Source: Euryodendron excelsum (lineage: Eukaryota; Streptophyta; Magnoliopsida; Ericales; Pentaphylacaceae). Taken from it: 64,000 bases of DNA. The notes under the pieces were generated by a model, which saw only the letters and a program-made list of their open reading frames with translations, did no database searches and was not told the DNA's origin. The translations under genes were made by a program, and so were the position numbers. Shown here piece by piece: positions 1-11,079 of this stretch (positions are counted from its first letter, which is position 1; every line of letters starts with the position of its first letter). The stretch is taken from positions 19,093,501 through 19,157,500 of the forward strand of contig CM065399.1 of assembly GCA_033060915.1 (NCBI GenBank), read 5' to 3'.

Positions 1-2012
1 AAGCGGATTGACCAGTCGATGGTGTCCATTGGTACTTTCTTGACTTCTTCCCCTATTGTCACAGATATGCATAGGCTCCCCCCAAGACTTAGAGCTGCCT
101 CATGGTCTTTCCTTCCTTTCTTGGCCTTCCTATCTTCATCAACTCATTCTTTGTTCCCTACAAACAGACAGGCCAACTCACCTTCTTCCAACTCAACGGA
201 CTTGACTCGAGCCATGGATTTTTTGCTTTTGCAATCGGCCGTGCCCCAGCGCTCCTCAAGTGTGTATAGCTACAGGCCTTTAGTACTTGGTATGAACCGT
301 TCCTGTATTTTGGATGGGTCAAAGAGGCATGGCTGCAGTTTTTCTTCCATGTACTTAGCTTCTTGTATCACATGGTCAACCTCCTTGGCAAATTCATCCA
401 CGGGTCCTTCTTCGGGGTCTTGCACTTTATTGGGGTTATACCAAGACAACGCGTGATGCTGCTCCAACTCCTCCCAGTCCATTTCATTTTCATCCTCATA
501 GTACACCTCTTGACATATGGCTATCAAAACCTTGTTGTCATTGTACTCTATGATAACGTTGACAATATTGTTTGGTAGAGGGTTTGTAGTGACGTTTGGG
601 GTAGGAGTAGGATTTGCTGGTTGCGTCTATACTCTCCTGTTGTCAAACATGTCTTGGATTTTGTGCTTTAAGGAGAAGTAGCTTTTTGTGTCATGTCCTA
701 ACCCTCTTGAATGATATTCGCAGATGAGAGTGCTATTAAAGGTAGGAGGGAAACGATTAGGCAGTAGGCGAGCTGGAATAGGGGCCAGCAAATTGGCCTT
801 CAGCAAGTTGTGATATGCCTCTGTCTGAGTGCACCCTAATGTGGAGAAAGTGCAGTTGTGTCGGGCCTGCTTATTTGGACTAAAGTTAGGGTAGGCCATG
901 ATTGGAGTCGGTGCTTGAGTATTTGGAGCCATAGGTTGGGTGGCAGCAACTATGGGCAACACGGGTCGAGGCTAGTATAGCTGTTGGTATTGCTGAGTGG
1001 GTAAGATGGTAGATACCTCGCCTTCCTTTTTACCGGTTTCCCTTATGGTAGCCACCTTCTTTGCCGTACTTTTTATGGTTTTCGAGTAGAGATCAGTGAT
1101 CTTCCCTGTTTTCAATCTGTTCTCTATCATTTCTCCTTATAAGATCAAATCTGAGAAACTCTTTCCCATGCTGGTGCACGGCTTCTCATAGTATAACCCT
1201 TGAAAGGTTTGCACAAAGACTTGACCATATTCCTTCTCCTCTAATGTGGGATTGACTTGCGTGGCTAGCTCTTTCCATCTTAAAGCATAGGTTCTGAAGT
1301 TCTCCTTCTCTCCTTTGGCCATTATAGTTAAAGTCCATTGGTCTGTAGTGAGATTTATGTTGTGCATGTATTGATTTCTGAAGGTGGTCATCAGTTCTCC
1401 CCTGGTGGTGATTTTCCTTAAATTTAGCCTTGCGAACCACTGTAAAGCTGGGCCTGTCAGGCTGTGTTGGAAAAGTTACATCAGCAACTTGGGATTGTTC
1501 CTTTGGCCACTTAAGGCTTCGGTATATAGGCGCAAATGGGCTATGAGGTCACTAGTGCCGTCATACTTCTAAAAGTCAGGCATTTTGAACTTTAAGAGGC
1601 ATGGGTGATTTGGTAAGAAGCAGAGTTCATCGAAGGAATTTAAACCAAGGGCATTGTACCCTTATATGCTTTGTAGGGATTCTTCTAGCCATTGGATCTT
1701 CAGGCTAAGATGGTCAAGGATGGTGTTTGCAGCTGAAGGAGTGAGTAAAATAGTCTCCGGATTGCCTTCTTCCTCTTCAACATCAACTATCCTGGGGCTT
1801 TCTCTGTTTTTCCTAGTAGTATCTAACCAGAGCACAACTCTTGGCGAGACATTATGTGCCTTTTTTGGGGTAGATGAGGAGGGGACCGTGGTTGAATCCT
1901 TTGCTTTCATGGCTTGTACAAGTTTGAACATCTCGTCAATCTTTAATCTTCTCTCGTTGACCTCCTCTCAGGTCAGAGGGTTATTAGTGGTGGTGTTTGA
2001 TTTGTTGGCCAT
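1..2012 (-). pseudogene. gag: Decayed gag of Tat/Ogre-type element 0 (3' end outside window)
   Basis: Gag is the structural protein that packages retrotransposon RNA in cytoplasmic particles. Three minus-strand pieces align in order with the intact gag at 12570-14621: an N-terminal piece (about 1662-1931, TILLTPSAANTILDHLSLK), a central Retrotrans_gag piece (about 1137-1391, NINLTTDQWTL and NPTLEEKEYGQVF), and a zinc-motif piece (about 627-962, CEYHSRGLGHDTKS then LKHKIQD). The acidic C-terminal part continues at 270-527 and below. The likely start is the ATG at 2010-2012 (MANKSN), matching MAANPK of the intact copy. A TGA follows 14 codons later where the intact copy has Arg (CGA), which fits C-to-T decay. 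More stops and frameshifts occur downstream, so it cannot make a full Gag. Homology is clear; the exact end lies left of the window. Confidence 0.85.
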
Positions 2013-3518
2013 GAACGATGCTGGGTGCCTTGTGATGATTGGTTCTTAGGCAGCAGACAGTGTCGGGTCTTTTCCTTTCTTTCCTTTTAAGGCAATGTTG
2101 AGTTGAATGTGTTTTTAATTCCTGTGGAATGAGGGGAAGAGAGAGGAAAACAAAAAAGGCAAAGAACAAGAGAAAAGTTAGTACTTATCCTTGAAAAGCA
2201 TTTATGCAATGCATTCCCTTGGGGTGTCCCCATTTGTCAGGTTTTAGGTATGATGCTAAGGCTCATTTTGGAGATAGGAGACTGCCCCTGTATACAGATA
2301 ACATACTTGTGCCTGTTTCATTCATTCTATACAACCATTCATTCAAGGGAAATATAAAGAGCAATTTTATTTTCTTTTGAGATAGAAAGCTGAAATTACA
2401 TAGATTGGGGGAAGGGAACATTTTCCATGGGACTTTCCACCTATCTAGCTAAACTTCTTTTCGAGTCTTCTGTTTTGCCTTCTTGATGTCTGGAAGTTGT
2501 TGAGAAATCTTATCTTGGGATTTTTCCCCTTGTCTTGTGGTGACCTTATCTTCATAAACGAGAGGGATTGCGGCCTCTCTTTTGAAATGATTCTCGAATG
2601 TATGCCATGACCCCTAGGGTTTGGAACCCTTAGAAATTGGGGTAGGCTTATGATTTGAGATTGACTCATGGGCCATTTTCTTGGAGGTTGATCATATGCT
2701 TGGAGTGCATGTCGCTTGAGTTATTTTGGTACTCTTGCCTTGGAATAATTACATATGCATGAGCAGTTTAATAACAAGCATGACAAGATATTGATAAGAA
2801 AGCATTCACGTATGTTAGCATAATAACAATAGGAGTAAAGAAATTGAAAAGCGGTCATTCTTGCCTCCTTGGTTTTTGAAAAACACATGCCTTAAATTAG
2901 GCAGAGGTTTGGCTATGCATGGGTGCTATATAAACATGAGGTTGAGGGCTACTAATGCTTCCTAAAAAGCTCGGCTCCCAGATCTTCAAACCTAGGCCCA
3001 CTCCCTAGGGTGGTGCCATTATAGGTTGGTGATCCTAGTGGGGGAACTATCTAAAGACCGTTGGTTAGGTGACACATCTACCTACCACCAACAGTCGATG
3101 TACTGTTCCCCCTTCTAACTAGAAGGTAATAACCAGGGTCAATATTCCATAAAGATGCAAATGCAAGTGTGTGTGATTTTAGAAATTGGAGAAAAGAGCC
3201 CAACAACTCCTATACATTCTGTTATACATAACATACATGGCAGTTTATAAATTAAAATGTGAACAAGGGCCCACCTACAAAACAAATGCACAGAGTTAGT
3301 ACTTTTCGAGAAACTCAAATACAAAATAAAGTATAATATATGAACAATGTAAGAGCATGTAATGAATGCAATGTTTAACTTTTTGCAAAACAAAGACTAT
3401 TTTGAAAAATTTAGAATTTTGAAGGGTTTAGAAAATAGCTATGACTAAACAACGTAACAGGTGAGCTTAAGGTGAGTGAATGGTGACTAGGCATGACATA
3501 GGTCTAACCCTCTAATTC
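2013..3518 (-). other. Element 0 untranslated leader (PBS to gag)
   Basis: Non-coding leader of element 0, read on the minus strand. It shares blocks with the leaders of elements 1, 2 and 3. These are a perfect hairpin at 3111-3126 (CCTTCTA/TAGAAGG arms), the AGGGGGAAC...GTTCCCCC pair around 3040-3115, and the GGGGCA...TATCTCC...TGAGCC...CATCAT block at about 2225-2300. Between that block and gag lies a pyrimidine-rich run ending CATTCCACAG (about 2120-2165), which looks like a 3' splice site. No ORF here resembles a protein. Confidence 0.7.
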
Positions 3519-3536
3519 TCCCCAGCGGAGTCACCA
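3519..3536 (-). promoter_or_regulatory. Primer-binding site of element 0
   Basis: On the minus strand the LTR end ..ACAACA is followed after ACT by TGGTGACTCCGCTGGGGA. The same site with TGGCGACTCC follows the 5' LTRs of elements 1 and 2. It is where the host tRNA primer anneals to start minus-strand DNA synthesis. Ogre-type elements are reported to use tRNA-Arg; I could not verify that here. Confidence 0.75.
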
Positions 3537-5916
3537 AGTTGTTGTGCCTCGTTTCCAAACATCGGGCCCTCTTGGCTCAGGAGAAAATGGTACGGTGCTC
3601 TCTCGTTAGAACTCATCCTCCTATAAGGATGAATGCGACGAGGTTTGAATGGAATTGATTAGGGCTTTTTGAAAAGGTCTTTGGAGTCGTCATCTAACAT
3701 ATTTAAAGATGTGCTAGGTCATCTACATCAAGGAAAACCCGAGGGTCAAACTTAGGTTTTGAAAAGTAGTTTAAAAAAACGTCCTCCCGATAGGCTTTTA
3801 GAATGTAGGGTTGTTCGATAACCCTAAAAACAGGGGAAAGCCTTTTGAAAATTGACTCTGGTTTTGGTCTTTAAAATAAAAATTCTTAAGTTTGAAGGTT
3901 GGTTACGTATAAGGAAGATTTCCTAAGACTATTACCTTACTCCGCCCTTGTAGTACCTGTATGTCCATTTACCTTTTACTCACCTAATTATGACTCACTG
4001 GTTACCTATGTTTAATGCTATCCACTTAGAAAATATTTGAAAACAAAATTTATAGAAAAGTTTGAAAGATGGAATTAAGTTTGAAAGAAGGTTGTGGAAT
4101 TAGAATTTTGAAAAGGGTTGTGACTGCACCCCATGAAGGGTTGCCTACGTACCTCTTTAAAGAGGATCAGGTCAGCTGTAGTTTGGACAAGAGTTCGAAA
4201 GAGTTGAAATTTTGAAATGAGTTTCTATTTCTAGAAATTTTTCATTTTTAGAAAGTTTCCTTTTCAGGAAAGTTTAAGTTTGAATATGTTTCCATTTTAG
4301 GAAAGGTTGGACTTTGAAAATGTTTTCTTTTCAGGAAGATTTGATTTTTGAAATGTTTTCTTTGCAGGAAGATTTGACTTCGAAAGGTTTCCTTTTTAGG
4401 ATGATTTGATTTTTGAAATGTTTTATTTTTAGGAAGATTGGATTTGAAAATGTTTCCTTCTCAGGAAGATTTGACTTGGAAATGTTTCTTTTTCAGGAAG
4501 ATTTGATTTTTGAAATGTTTCCTTTTCAGGAAAATTGGATTTGGAAATGTTTCCTTTTCAAGAAGATTTGATTTTTGAAATGTTTCCTTCTTAGGAAGAT
4601 TTGATTTGGAAATATTTCCTTTTCGAGAAGATTGAGATTTGATTTGAAAATATTGATTTGATTTGAAAAGATTTGTTTTGATTATGAAAAAGGCATGTTT
4701 GGATTGTTTTCAAAATGGAAGGAGTTAATTTGAGTTTTAAATTTGGAAGGTTTGAAAAAGGAATGATTTGAATAGAAGGTTTTGATTTGATTGATTTTAA
4801 AAAGGAAAGCTTGGAAAATGGAAGTTTTGATTGATTTGGAAATTAAGGATTTTAAGGGTTTGAAAAAGGTAAGATTTTGACTTGAAAAGGAAAGTTTTCG
4901 AGTGGGCAAAAATGAAATTTTCCAAGGATTAGACTTCTAGGGTTTAACAAATGCGAGTTTTATAAATAATTCGAAAACCGAGTCTTTTGAAAATATGTTT
5001 TCGGGCTCGAAACCCTAACTTGGATTTTAGACAACCAAATAAATATTGCACTTTGCCTAAACCCATCCTAGCCATTGAAAGGCTGGAATTGCTTTAGGCT
5101 TGTGACTTTGAAAAACAATAAAGGCACGAGGTAAAAAATGTAGACCTCTTCGGGCCATTTTGAATGTCACACATTTCTCAAGACAACCCTAATCATGAGA
5201 AGACTAGGATCATCCCAAGATCGTGTTTTGAAAAGAAGCAAATATACACTAACGGGAGCCATTTAAAAATGTCACACTTTTCTAGAAGAACCCTAACCAT
5301 AAAAGGGTTAAGTTCCACTTAGAATTGTGATTTTGAGAAAGCTACTTTGGAAATGATTTTAAGGGGTAGAGAAATGACAAGAATGCAAATGTATGACAAT
5401 GCTAATAACAGCATGAAACATACAAGGCTAGGTATCACCACATTGCAAGAGGGCCCTAAGGCCATGCCGTGAAGCAAGTGAGGGCCAAGAAGAGAGTCCC
5501 GATCAATAATCTTCTTTTGTTCACTCTCGACATGGACTTAACGTCCTCTTGTTCCAAGCTTGCAAGAAAAAGGGTTTAGAGGTAAGGGATTAAAAAAGAG
5601 AAGAACCCAAGTGGGTTTGGAGGGAGAAGAGAGAGTGAGGGAGTATAGAAAGTAAATGAAAGGTTTAACTTTGTCTCGTTTCTCCTTTCTTTGATGGAGG
5701 CTTGGGCCTTGGACTTGGGAAGACCTCGGGAGCTTCCAGATAGTGGGGCTCACCTTTGGTGGAGCTCAAAGGCTAGAGCTTTCAGAGTTTGGACTCGAAC
5801 TTGGCCGGCAGGACTTCGAAAGAGAGAGAGAGAGAGGGCTCCGAGAGCTATCTAGAATAAAGGGAGAGAGTTTTTGGATAGAATTTTTAACCCAAAATAG
5901 TGAAGGGGGAGGTCTG

Positions 5917-5924
5917 TATTTATA
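5917..5924 (-). promoter_or_regulatory. TATA box of element 0 LTR
   Basis: TATAAATA on the minus strand. Element 1 is inserted about 230 bp upstream of it, so the distal U3 of element 0 has been moved 18.5 kb away. Confidence 0.55.
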
Positions 5925-6149
5925 GTGCAAAAATATAAGAGTTGTGCGCCACTCATTTTGACCAGGGATCCTTCAAGAAAGGACCAGAGGTTGACTAGAT
6001 GGCACTGGACATGCCGGACCGTCTAGGGACAGCTTTGGAAGGTGGTTTTACCATTATGAGGACTTGGTACTTTCTCAAAGAATGTGTCAGGCCCGTTGGG
6101 GCCAAAATGGTCATTTTTCACTAGGACAGGCTAGTAGGTGTCGGTGTTG

Positions 6150-6154
6150 ACCGG
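6150..6154. repeat. Left target-site duplication of element 1
   Basis: ACCGG immediately left of element 1; ACTGG lies at 24708-24712 immediately right. Four of five bases agree, consistent with a 5-bp duplication plus one later mutation. Confidence 0.7.
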
Positions 6155-6351
6155 TGTAAGCATCCCATTTTTGACCGCTCGGCAGTCTACACTCCATCCA
6201 AACTTGTGTTCAAGTCATTATGGGCATATTCCTATTGAAACCAACTTTCTAAGTTCAAATCCCGTCTGTCCATCGCTTCGCGGGCCTGCCAGGCCCAAAT
6301 AGAGGCAAAATGACCGAAATGCCCTTAGGGGCATTGTCCTTTCCTTTCCGA

Positions 6352-6640
6352 CTCCAATCCCTCTCTCGAGACAGTTTATTCCTCGAGACGGTCCCAATCA
6401 GGCACGTCTTTTCGAAGACGATAAGACCCCTTTCCAATCCCTCTCTCAAGACAGTTTATTCCTCGAGACGGTTCCAATCCAGGCACGTCTTTTCAAAGAC
6501 GATAAGACCCCTTTCCAATCCCACTCTCGAGACAGTTTATTCCTCGAGACGGTTCCAATCCAGGCATGTCCTTTCGAAGACGGTAAGACCCCTTTCCAAT
6601 CCCTCTCTCGAGACAGTTTATTCCTCGAGACGGTTTGAGT
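6352..6640 (+). repeat. 82-bp minisatellite in U3 (4 copies)
   Basis: Four near-identical units contain TCTCGAGACAGTTTATTCC, TCGAGACGGT and CGTCTTTTCGAAGACG. The 3' LTR has five units at about 19980-20345, so copy number changed after insertion. Single units also occur in the LTRs of element 2 (for example 36105-36150 and 52425-52460). CTCGAG and TTCGAA are small palindromes inside the unit. Confidence 0.8.
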
Positions 6641-7600
6641 AGCGAAAATACTCGTAAACATCACAACCGTTAGAGTAGCGGAAATACTCACAAGTAGGTC
6701 GATATAGGGAATTGCCAACAAACCCCTATGTCACGACGACCGCCGTTAGAGTGGTGGAAACACTCAAAACCCAGGTCAACACCAGTGTCTGTTAGCCCAC
6801 TTCGGTATAAAATGACCAAACTATCCTTTGGACCTTTTTTGAGACTTTCCGGTCAAGATGACCATTTTGCCCCTAGGCATCCGAACGCCCCGGGAACCAC
6901 ACCGGCTCTGGTTATCAAACCAGTAACCTCCCGAAAATACTTCTTATAGTATTCTCAACCTTCCTTTACTTTTTCAGATCATTCCGAGTTAGTTCCGGCC
7001 AACCCGGTGCAAAATGACTGTTTTGCCCCTAGTAGGCTGGTCTCCTTTTCCGACGACACTAGCTCTGGGTATCAAACCAGTAACCCTCCGAGACTACTTT
7101 TTATAGTGTTCTCAACCTCCCTTTACCTTTTCGGATCATTCCGAGTCAGTTCCGGCAAATCCGATGTAAAATGACCGTTTTGCCCCTGGTGGGCCGGTCT
7201 CCTTTTCCGACCACACCGGCTCTGGGTATCAAACCGGAAACCTTTGGGAACATTCTAAAATAATGTTTCCAAATCCCAAGTCTTCTTCTGGGACAGTCCG
7301 AGTCTGTCCCGGCAGCTTCCCGATCCGATTGACCGTTTTGCCGCTAAATGCCCGGTCAACCCTTCCGACACATCTCGTACCCATTTTTCAAGCCAAATAC
7401 CTCCGGGACACTATTTTAAGTGTTCCTGCTCTTTTCCGGCCTTCCGGGTCATTCCTGGCCTCTTCAAATCATTCCCGGACTTTCCGGAGCCACTCCTAGT
7501 GAAACTAGGCTAAAAATTGCATGGTAGTCACTAGTACAGGCACCCAAATCTAGTCATAGATACGTTGCTTGCCGACCTTAAATATTTCCTAAATGGCTGA

Positions 7601-7692
7601 CACCACTACTAGTGGTGCCAAGCCAAAAAATGGCCTAGCGCCACTCCTAGTGGCGCTAGTGTAAAATTTGGCCTGTCGCCACTATAACAGGC
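7601..7692 (+). promoter_or_regulatory. Three palindromic boxes just upstream of the LTR TATA box
   Basis: Box A (7601-7617) is CACCACTA-C-TAGTGGTG, a perfect inverted repeat. Box B has 11-base arms CTAGCGCCACT (7635-7645) and AGTGGCGCTAG (7649-7659). Box C has outer arms GCCTGT and ACAGGC (7671-7692). They end 20 bp before TATAAATA. Versions occur in every LTR of elements 1 and 2. Being symmetric, they could bind a dimeric protein or form hairpins or cruciforms; the sequence alone does not say which. Confidence 0.65.
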
Positions 7693-7711
7693 ACCAGTGT
7701 TGTCCAACCTC

Positions 7712-7719
7712 TATAAATA
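7712..7719 (+). promoter_or_regulatory. TATA box of 5' LTR, element 1
   Basis: TATAAATA in a CCTCTATAAATATAGAGCC context, conserved at 21420-21427 in the 3' LTR. Transcription of element RNA should start about 30 bp downstream. Confidence 0.75.
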
Positions 7720-7762
7720 TAGAGCCTCTTCCAACGTGAAAGGGTTCTGCAAACTTAATTGA

Positions 7763-7857
7763 AAAACCCTATATTCTGATATATAAAGCTCGAGCACCTC
7801 CTAAACCCTAGCCTCCTTAGGTTTTCCAAACCCTATCCACCATACACTAAACCCTAG
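7763..7857 (+). promoter_or_regulatory. Telobox cluster downstream of the TATA box
   Basis: Four copies of AAACCCTA (the plant telobox core) fall within about 95 bp just downstream of the predicted start. The cluster recurs at about 21470-21565 and, as TAGGGTTT, in the element 2 LTRs (34790-34845, 51105-51165). Teloboxes near start sites are known in plant growth and ribosomal-protein genes, where they are bound by telobox factors. A role here is inferred. Confidence 0.55.
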
Positions 7858-8599
7858 CCTCCTATACACTCATACACACCCCCATACACTCATATACTAA
7901 CCTTCAACCCTCCTTTGAAGACTTGAAGAGCTGCAATCTAAAGCTTGAAGACAACTCTTGAAGATTGAAGACGAAGATCAAGACGAAGACCGAAGATCGA
8001 AGACAAGCAAGGCGCGCAAAATAAACAAGATACAAGGTAGGATCTCCATTTAAATTTCTGCACTTCCCCCTCTCTCTTCTCTCTCCTAACCCACTTCGGT
8101 TTTCTCTATTTTAATCCCCCATCTCTTTCCCCCCCCCCTTCTTTGCATGCTTGAAACAAGGGGATTCTCGGTCCATGTGTAGGATTGGGCTATTGGAGAG
8201 TCACCGTGTCAGGGGTTTTCTTCTAGTCTAACTAGAGACCACGTGGGTCCGGCCCCTTTGGTTATGTGGTGAAGCCTTAGCCTTGTATGTTCACGACCCC
8301 AAAATTGCATTGTGCATATCATGATCTTGCATCTTCCAAAAGTTGTTTTCAAAGTCGTTTTCAAAATCGTTTTCAAACTCGTTTTCAAAATTGCATCAAA
8401 ATCCTCTTTTTCAAAAACATGTTTTCAAAATCACAATCCTAGGGTGATTCTAGCATTTCCATGGCTAGGGTTGCTTTAGGAAAGTGTTACATTAAAAGCG
8501 ACCAATATGGTCCTTATTTTCAAATCTTGTTGTTTTCAAAACCGCTTTCCTAAAATGGTTCTAGCCCTCTTATGGTTAGAATTGCTTTAGGAAAGTGAG

Positions 8600-10200
8600 A
8601 TGTTTTTATACTTCCTAAAAACATCATTTTCAAAAAACGTTTTTCCTAAAAATCTCTTTCAATATACTTTCCTAAAACTCTCATTTCCAAAGTTGTTTTC
8701 AAAAACTCTTTCCAAAAATCTATTTTTCAAAACTCTCTTTTTCAACTCCTTTTCAAAATTCTCTCCCCAAAATCCACTTTCTAAAAATGCCCCCTTCAAA
8801 ATCTTTCCAAAAACTCTCTCCAACAATTTTTTTCCAAAAATCTTTCTAAAAAGCTCTTTCCAAAATCTCTCTTCTAGAAACTCCCCTCTAGCATTTTCCT
8901 TCTAAAATCTTCGTTTCCAAAAACACACTTTCCAAAAACTCCTTCTTTTTAAAATCTTTTTCTAAAAACTCTATCTTAAAATTCACTTTCCAAAAACTCC
9001 TCCCTAGGATTTCCTTCCAAAAACTCGTTTTCAAAAAACGTTCTTTCCAAAAATCTCTTTTCTTAGAACCCAAGTCAAGCCCTAGAACTCACAATTAGGA
9101 AACCCTAATTTTCTTTCTAAAATCATGGTTTTTAAACTTCGCCCCAAACCTAGGTTTCCAAAACCTCTTGTTTTTCTACACTAAAACTATACATATTTCC
9201 AAAACCTATTTTTTTACGTCAAAACTATAATTTTTCAAATCTAGGGTTTCTAGAAACTTCCCTTTCCAAATCCTTGCCAAATCCAATTTTCCCTTTAGAA
9301 AACCAAATCCAATCTCCCCATTTAGGAAACTAGATCCTATCCTCCGTTTTTGGAAACAAAATCAAACCTTCCCTTTTAGAAACAAAATCCAATCCCTTTC
9401 TAATCCAAAACTTTCCTAATTCAACTACTTCCTAAACTTCTCCTTTCCTAAACCTTAAGTTTCCAAAACTTGAACATAAAAAATCTTTCCTAAAATTCTA
9501 AAATTCAACCCTTTCCTAATTCTACCTTCTTTTCAAATCTTAACTTTTCAAACCTAAGTTTTCAAATCTTTCCTAAACTCGAACCTTTCCTAATCTCAAA
9601 ACTTTCTTAACTTAAAACTTTCTAAATTCTAAACCTTTCTTAAATTAAACTTTCCTAATTCAAAACATTTCTAAATTTAATACTTTCGTATTTCAAAACT
9701 TTTCTTAAAACAAAACTTCCCTATTTCAAAACTTTCTAAATTCTAAACTTTCCAACTTTCAAAACTTCCCTATTTCAAAAGATTCCGAATTCAAAACTTT
9801 CCTAAGTTGAAACTTTCTTAATTCAAAACTTTTTTAATGCAAAACTTTCCTAATTTCGAAACTTTCCTAATCCGAAAACTTTCCAAAAATGACACTTTTC
9901 TATTTCGAAACTTTCCTAATCCGAACTTTCCAAATTCAAACATTTTCTAAATCCAATCTTTCCTAATCTCCTAAACCTTCCAAGTCGAGTCAAACCTTTC
10001 CTAAGTCTAGGTTTCTTAAACCTTCATCTCTCCAAAACAAGTCTAAATCTTTCCAAGTTCTACTTTTTCAAATCAAAATTCAATCTTCTCAATTCCAAAA
10101 TTCCAAATTCCAATTTTCAATCCTCTATTCAAAGTTCAATCTCTCAATCTTCAAATCCTCTTTCCAATTCAATCTCCTTGTTCAAATCAACTCTTCTATC
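8600..10200 (+). repeat. Extremely G-poor tract in LTR R/U5
   Basis: About 1.6 kb made almost only of A, C and T on the sense strand, built from loosely repeated AACTTTCCTAA and TTTCCAAAAACTC motifs. Some 60-base lines contain no G. The same tract is in the other LTRs (about 22300-23900 here; on the minus strand in element 2 at about 32300-34000 and 48600-50400). Any RNA from it would be nearly unstructured. Confidence 0.75.
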
Positions 10201-10202
10201 TT

Positions 10203-10275
10203 CAATCGGACTCTTGTCCGAACTACGACTGACCTGATTCCTCCAAAGGATACGTAGGCAACCTTCATAGGTGCG
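10203..10275 (+). promoter_or_regulatory. Conserved LTR block around ACGTAGGCAACC
   Basis: The block reads GGACTCTTGTCCGAACTACG, then TGACCTGATTCC, then GATACGTAGGCAACCT. It is recognisable in the LTRs of all four Tat-type elements: 23882-23945, 32165-32225 (-), 48485-48555 (-), 31055-31115 and 4131-4200 (-). Neighbouring sequence is far more diverged, so the block appears constrained. Similar ACGTAGGCA motifs are common in LTRs of plant Tat/Athila elements. Its function is unknown to me. Confidence 0.6.
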
Positions 10276-11059
10276 GTCACAATTTTTTTCAAATTTCAAA
10301 TTCCTCTATATTTTTCAAATCTCAAATTCCACAACCTTTTTCAAATCTCAAATTCCAATCTATTTTCAAAATTCCAATTTCAAACTTCTATTTCCAAATT
10401 TCTATTTCTAATTTCTCAAACTTTCCATTTTCAAATCTATTTCCAAATCAAATCAATTTCAAATCAGTCTATTTCCAAATCTAATTTTCAATTCTCTTTT
10501 CTTACACTTGCATATCATGCATCATGTTAGTTTCTTTTCAAAACATTCTTTTTCAAAGTGGATAGGATGGAGCAATAGTTAGTTAAAGACTCTAATAGGT
10601 GAATCTAGGGTAGATTGACATGTAGGTACCGAAAGGGCGGGGTAGGGTGATGGCTTAGTGCGTCTTCCCTACACATAACCAACCTCTGAACCTAGAATCA
10701 CTGTTTTCATAGACCAAAAAGGAGTTATTTTTCTAAAAAGGGCTAAATGTTTTCCAAAGGTTGCTAAACGACCCATTTTCTTAAAAACTCTCTCTGGAGG
10801 TGATATTTTCAAAATCGTTTTCCATAAACCCTAAGTGTAGTATTCGGATTATTCTTGGTTTTTAGGTGACCTAACTCACCTTAATCAAGTTAGGTGGCGA
10901 CTCCAAATCTTTTTTCAAAAGCCCTTTATTCAAACCCAATTTTCAATTCAAACCTAGTCGCACTCATTCTTCTAGGAGGGTGAGTTCTAATGAGAGAGTA
11001 CAGCATTTTTCCCGCTTGTGTGAGTATTCTTCGAGTGCGAAAAATCTGGGCGCGATAAC

Positions 11060-11079
11060 TGGCGACTCCACTAGGGACA
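11060..11079 (+). promoter_or_regulatory. Primer-binding site of element 1
   Basis: TGGCGACTCCACTAGGGACA begins two bases (after AC) past the 5' LTR end. It matches the PBS of elements 0, 2 and 3 except for small changes (ACTAGGG here, GCTGGGG in the others). It is the tRNA annealing site for minus-strand DNA synthesis. Confidence 0.85.

Larger units (their letters stand above)
3540..6154 (-). repeat. Element 0 5' LTR, R/U5 and proximal U3 part (interrupted by element 1)
   Basis: The LTR of the minus-strand element 0 is split: this part carries U5, R and the core promoter, and the rest of U3 lies at 24708-25379. It begins next to the PBS. The TATA box reads TATAAATA on the minus strand at 5917-5924. 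The conserved block (ACGTAGGCAACCC and CTGATCC on the minus strand) is at about 4131-4200. A run of GGAAAGT-type imperfect repeats on the plus strand (4200-4900) is nearly C-free, as in its relatives. Both parts together give about 3.3 kb. Confidence 0.8.
6155..11057 (+). repeat. 5' LTR of element 1 (4.9 kb)
   Basis: U3 runs from 6155 to the promoter, with an 82-bp minisatellite, palindromic boxes and a TATA box at 7712. The transcribed R/U5 part is more than 3 kb and extremely G-poor from about 8600 to 10200. It ends with the conserved ACGTAGGCAACC block, a PBS-like decamer (10895-10904) and CGCGATA, where the canonical CA is mutated to TA. Open frames in the G-poor part are composition artefacts rich in Phe, Ser and Lys. 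Confidence 0.92.

Noticed and set aside
6255..6721. ORFs with repeated VSRNKLSRERDW or RRFQSRHVFSKT
   Set aside because: Translations of the 82-bp LTR minisatellite; both strands are open because the unit length and composition lack stops.
8600..9073. ORFs on both strands rich in Lys, Phe and Ser (for example 8600-8905 and 23566-24036)
   Set aside because: They come from the low-complexity G-poor LTR tract, recur in every LTR, and have no domain.
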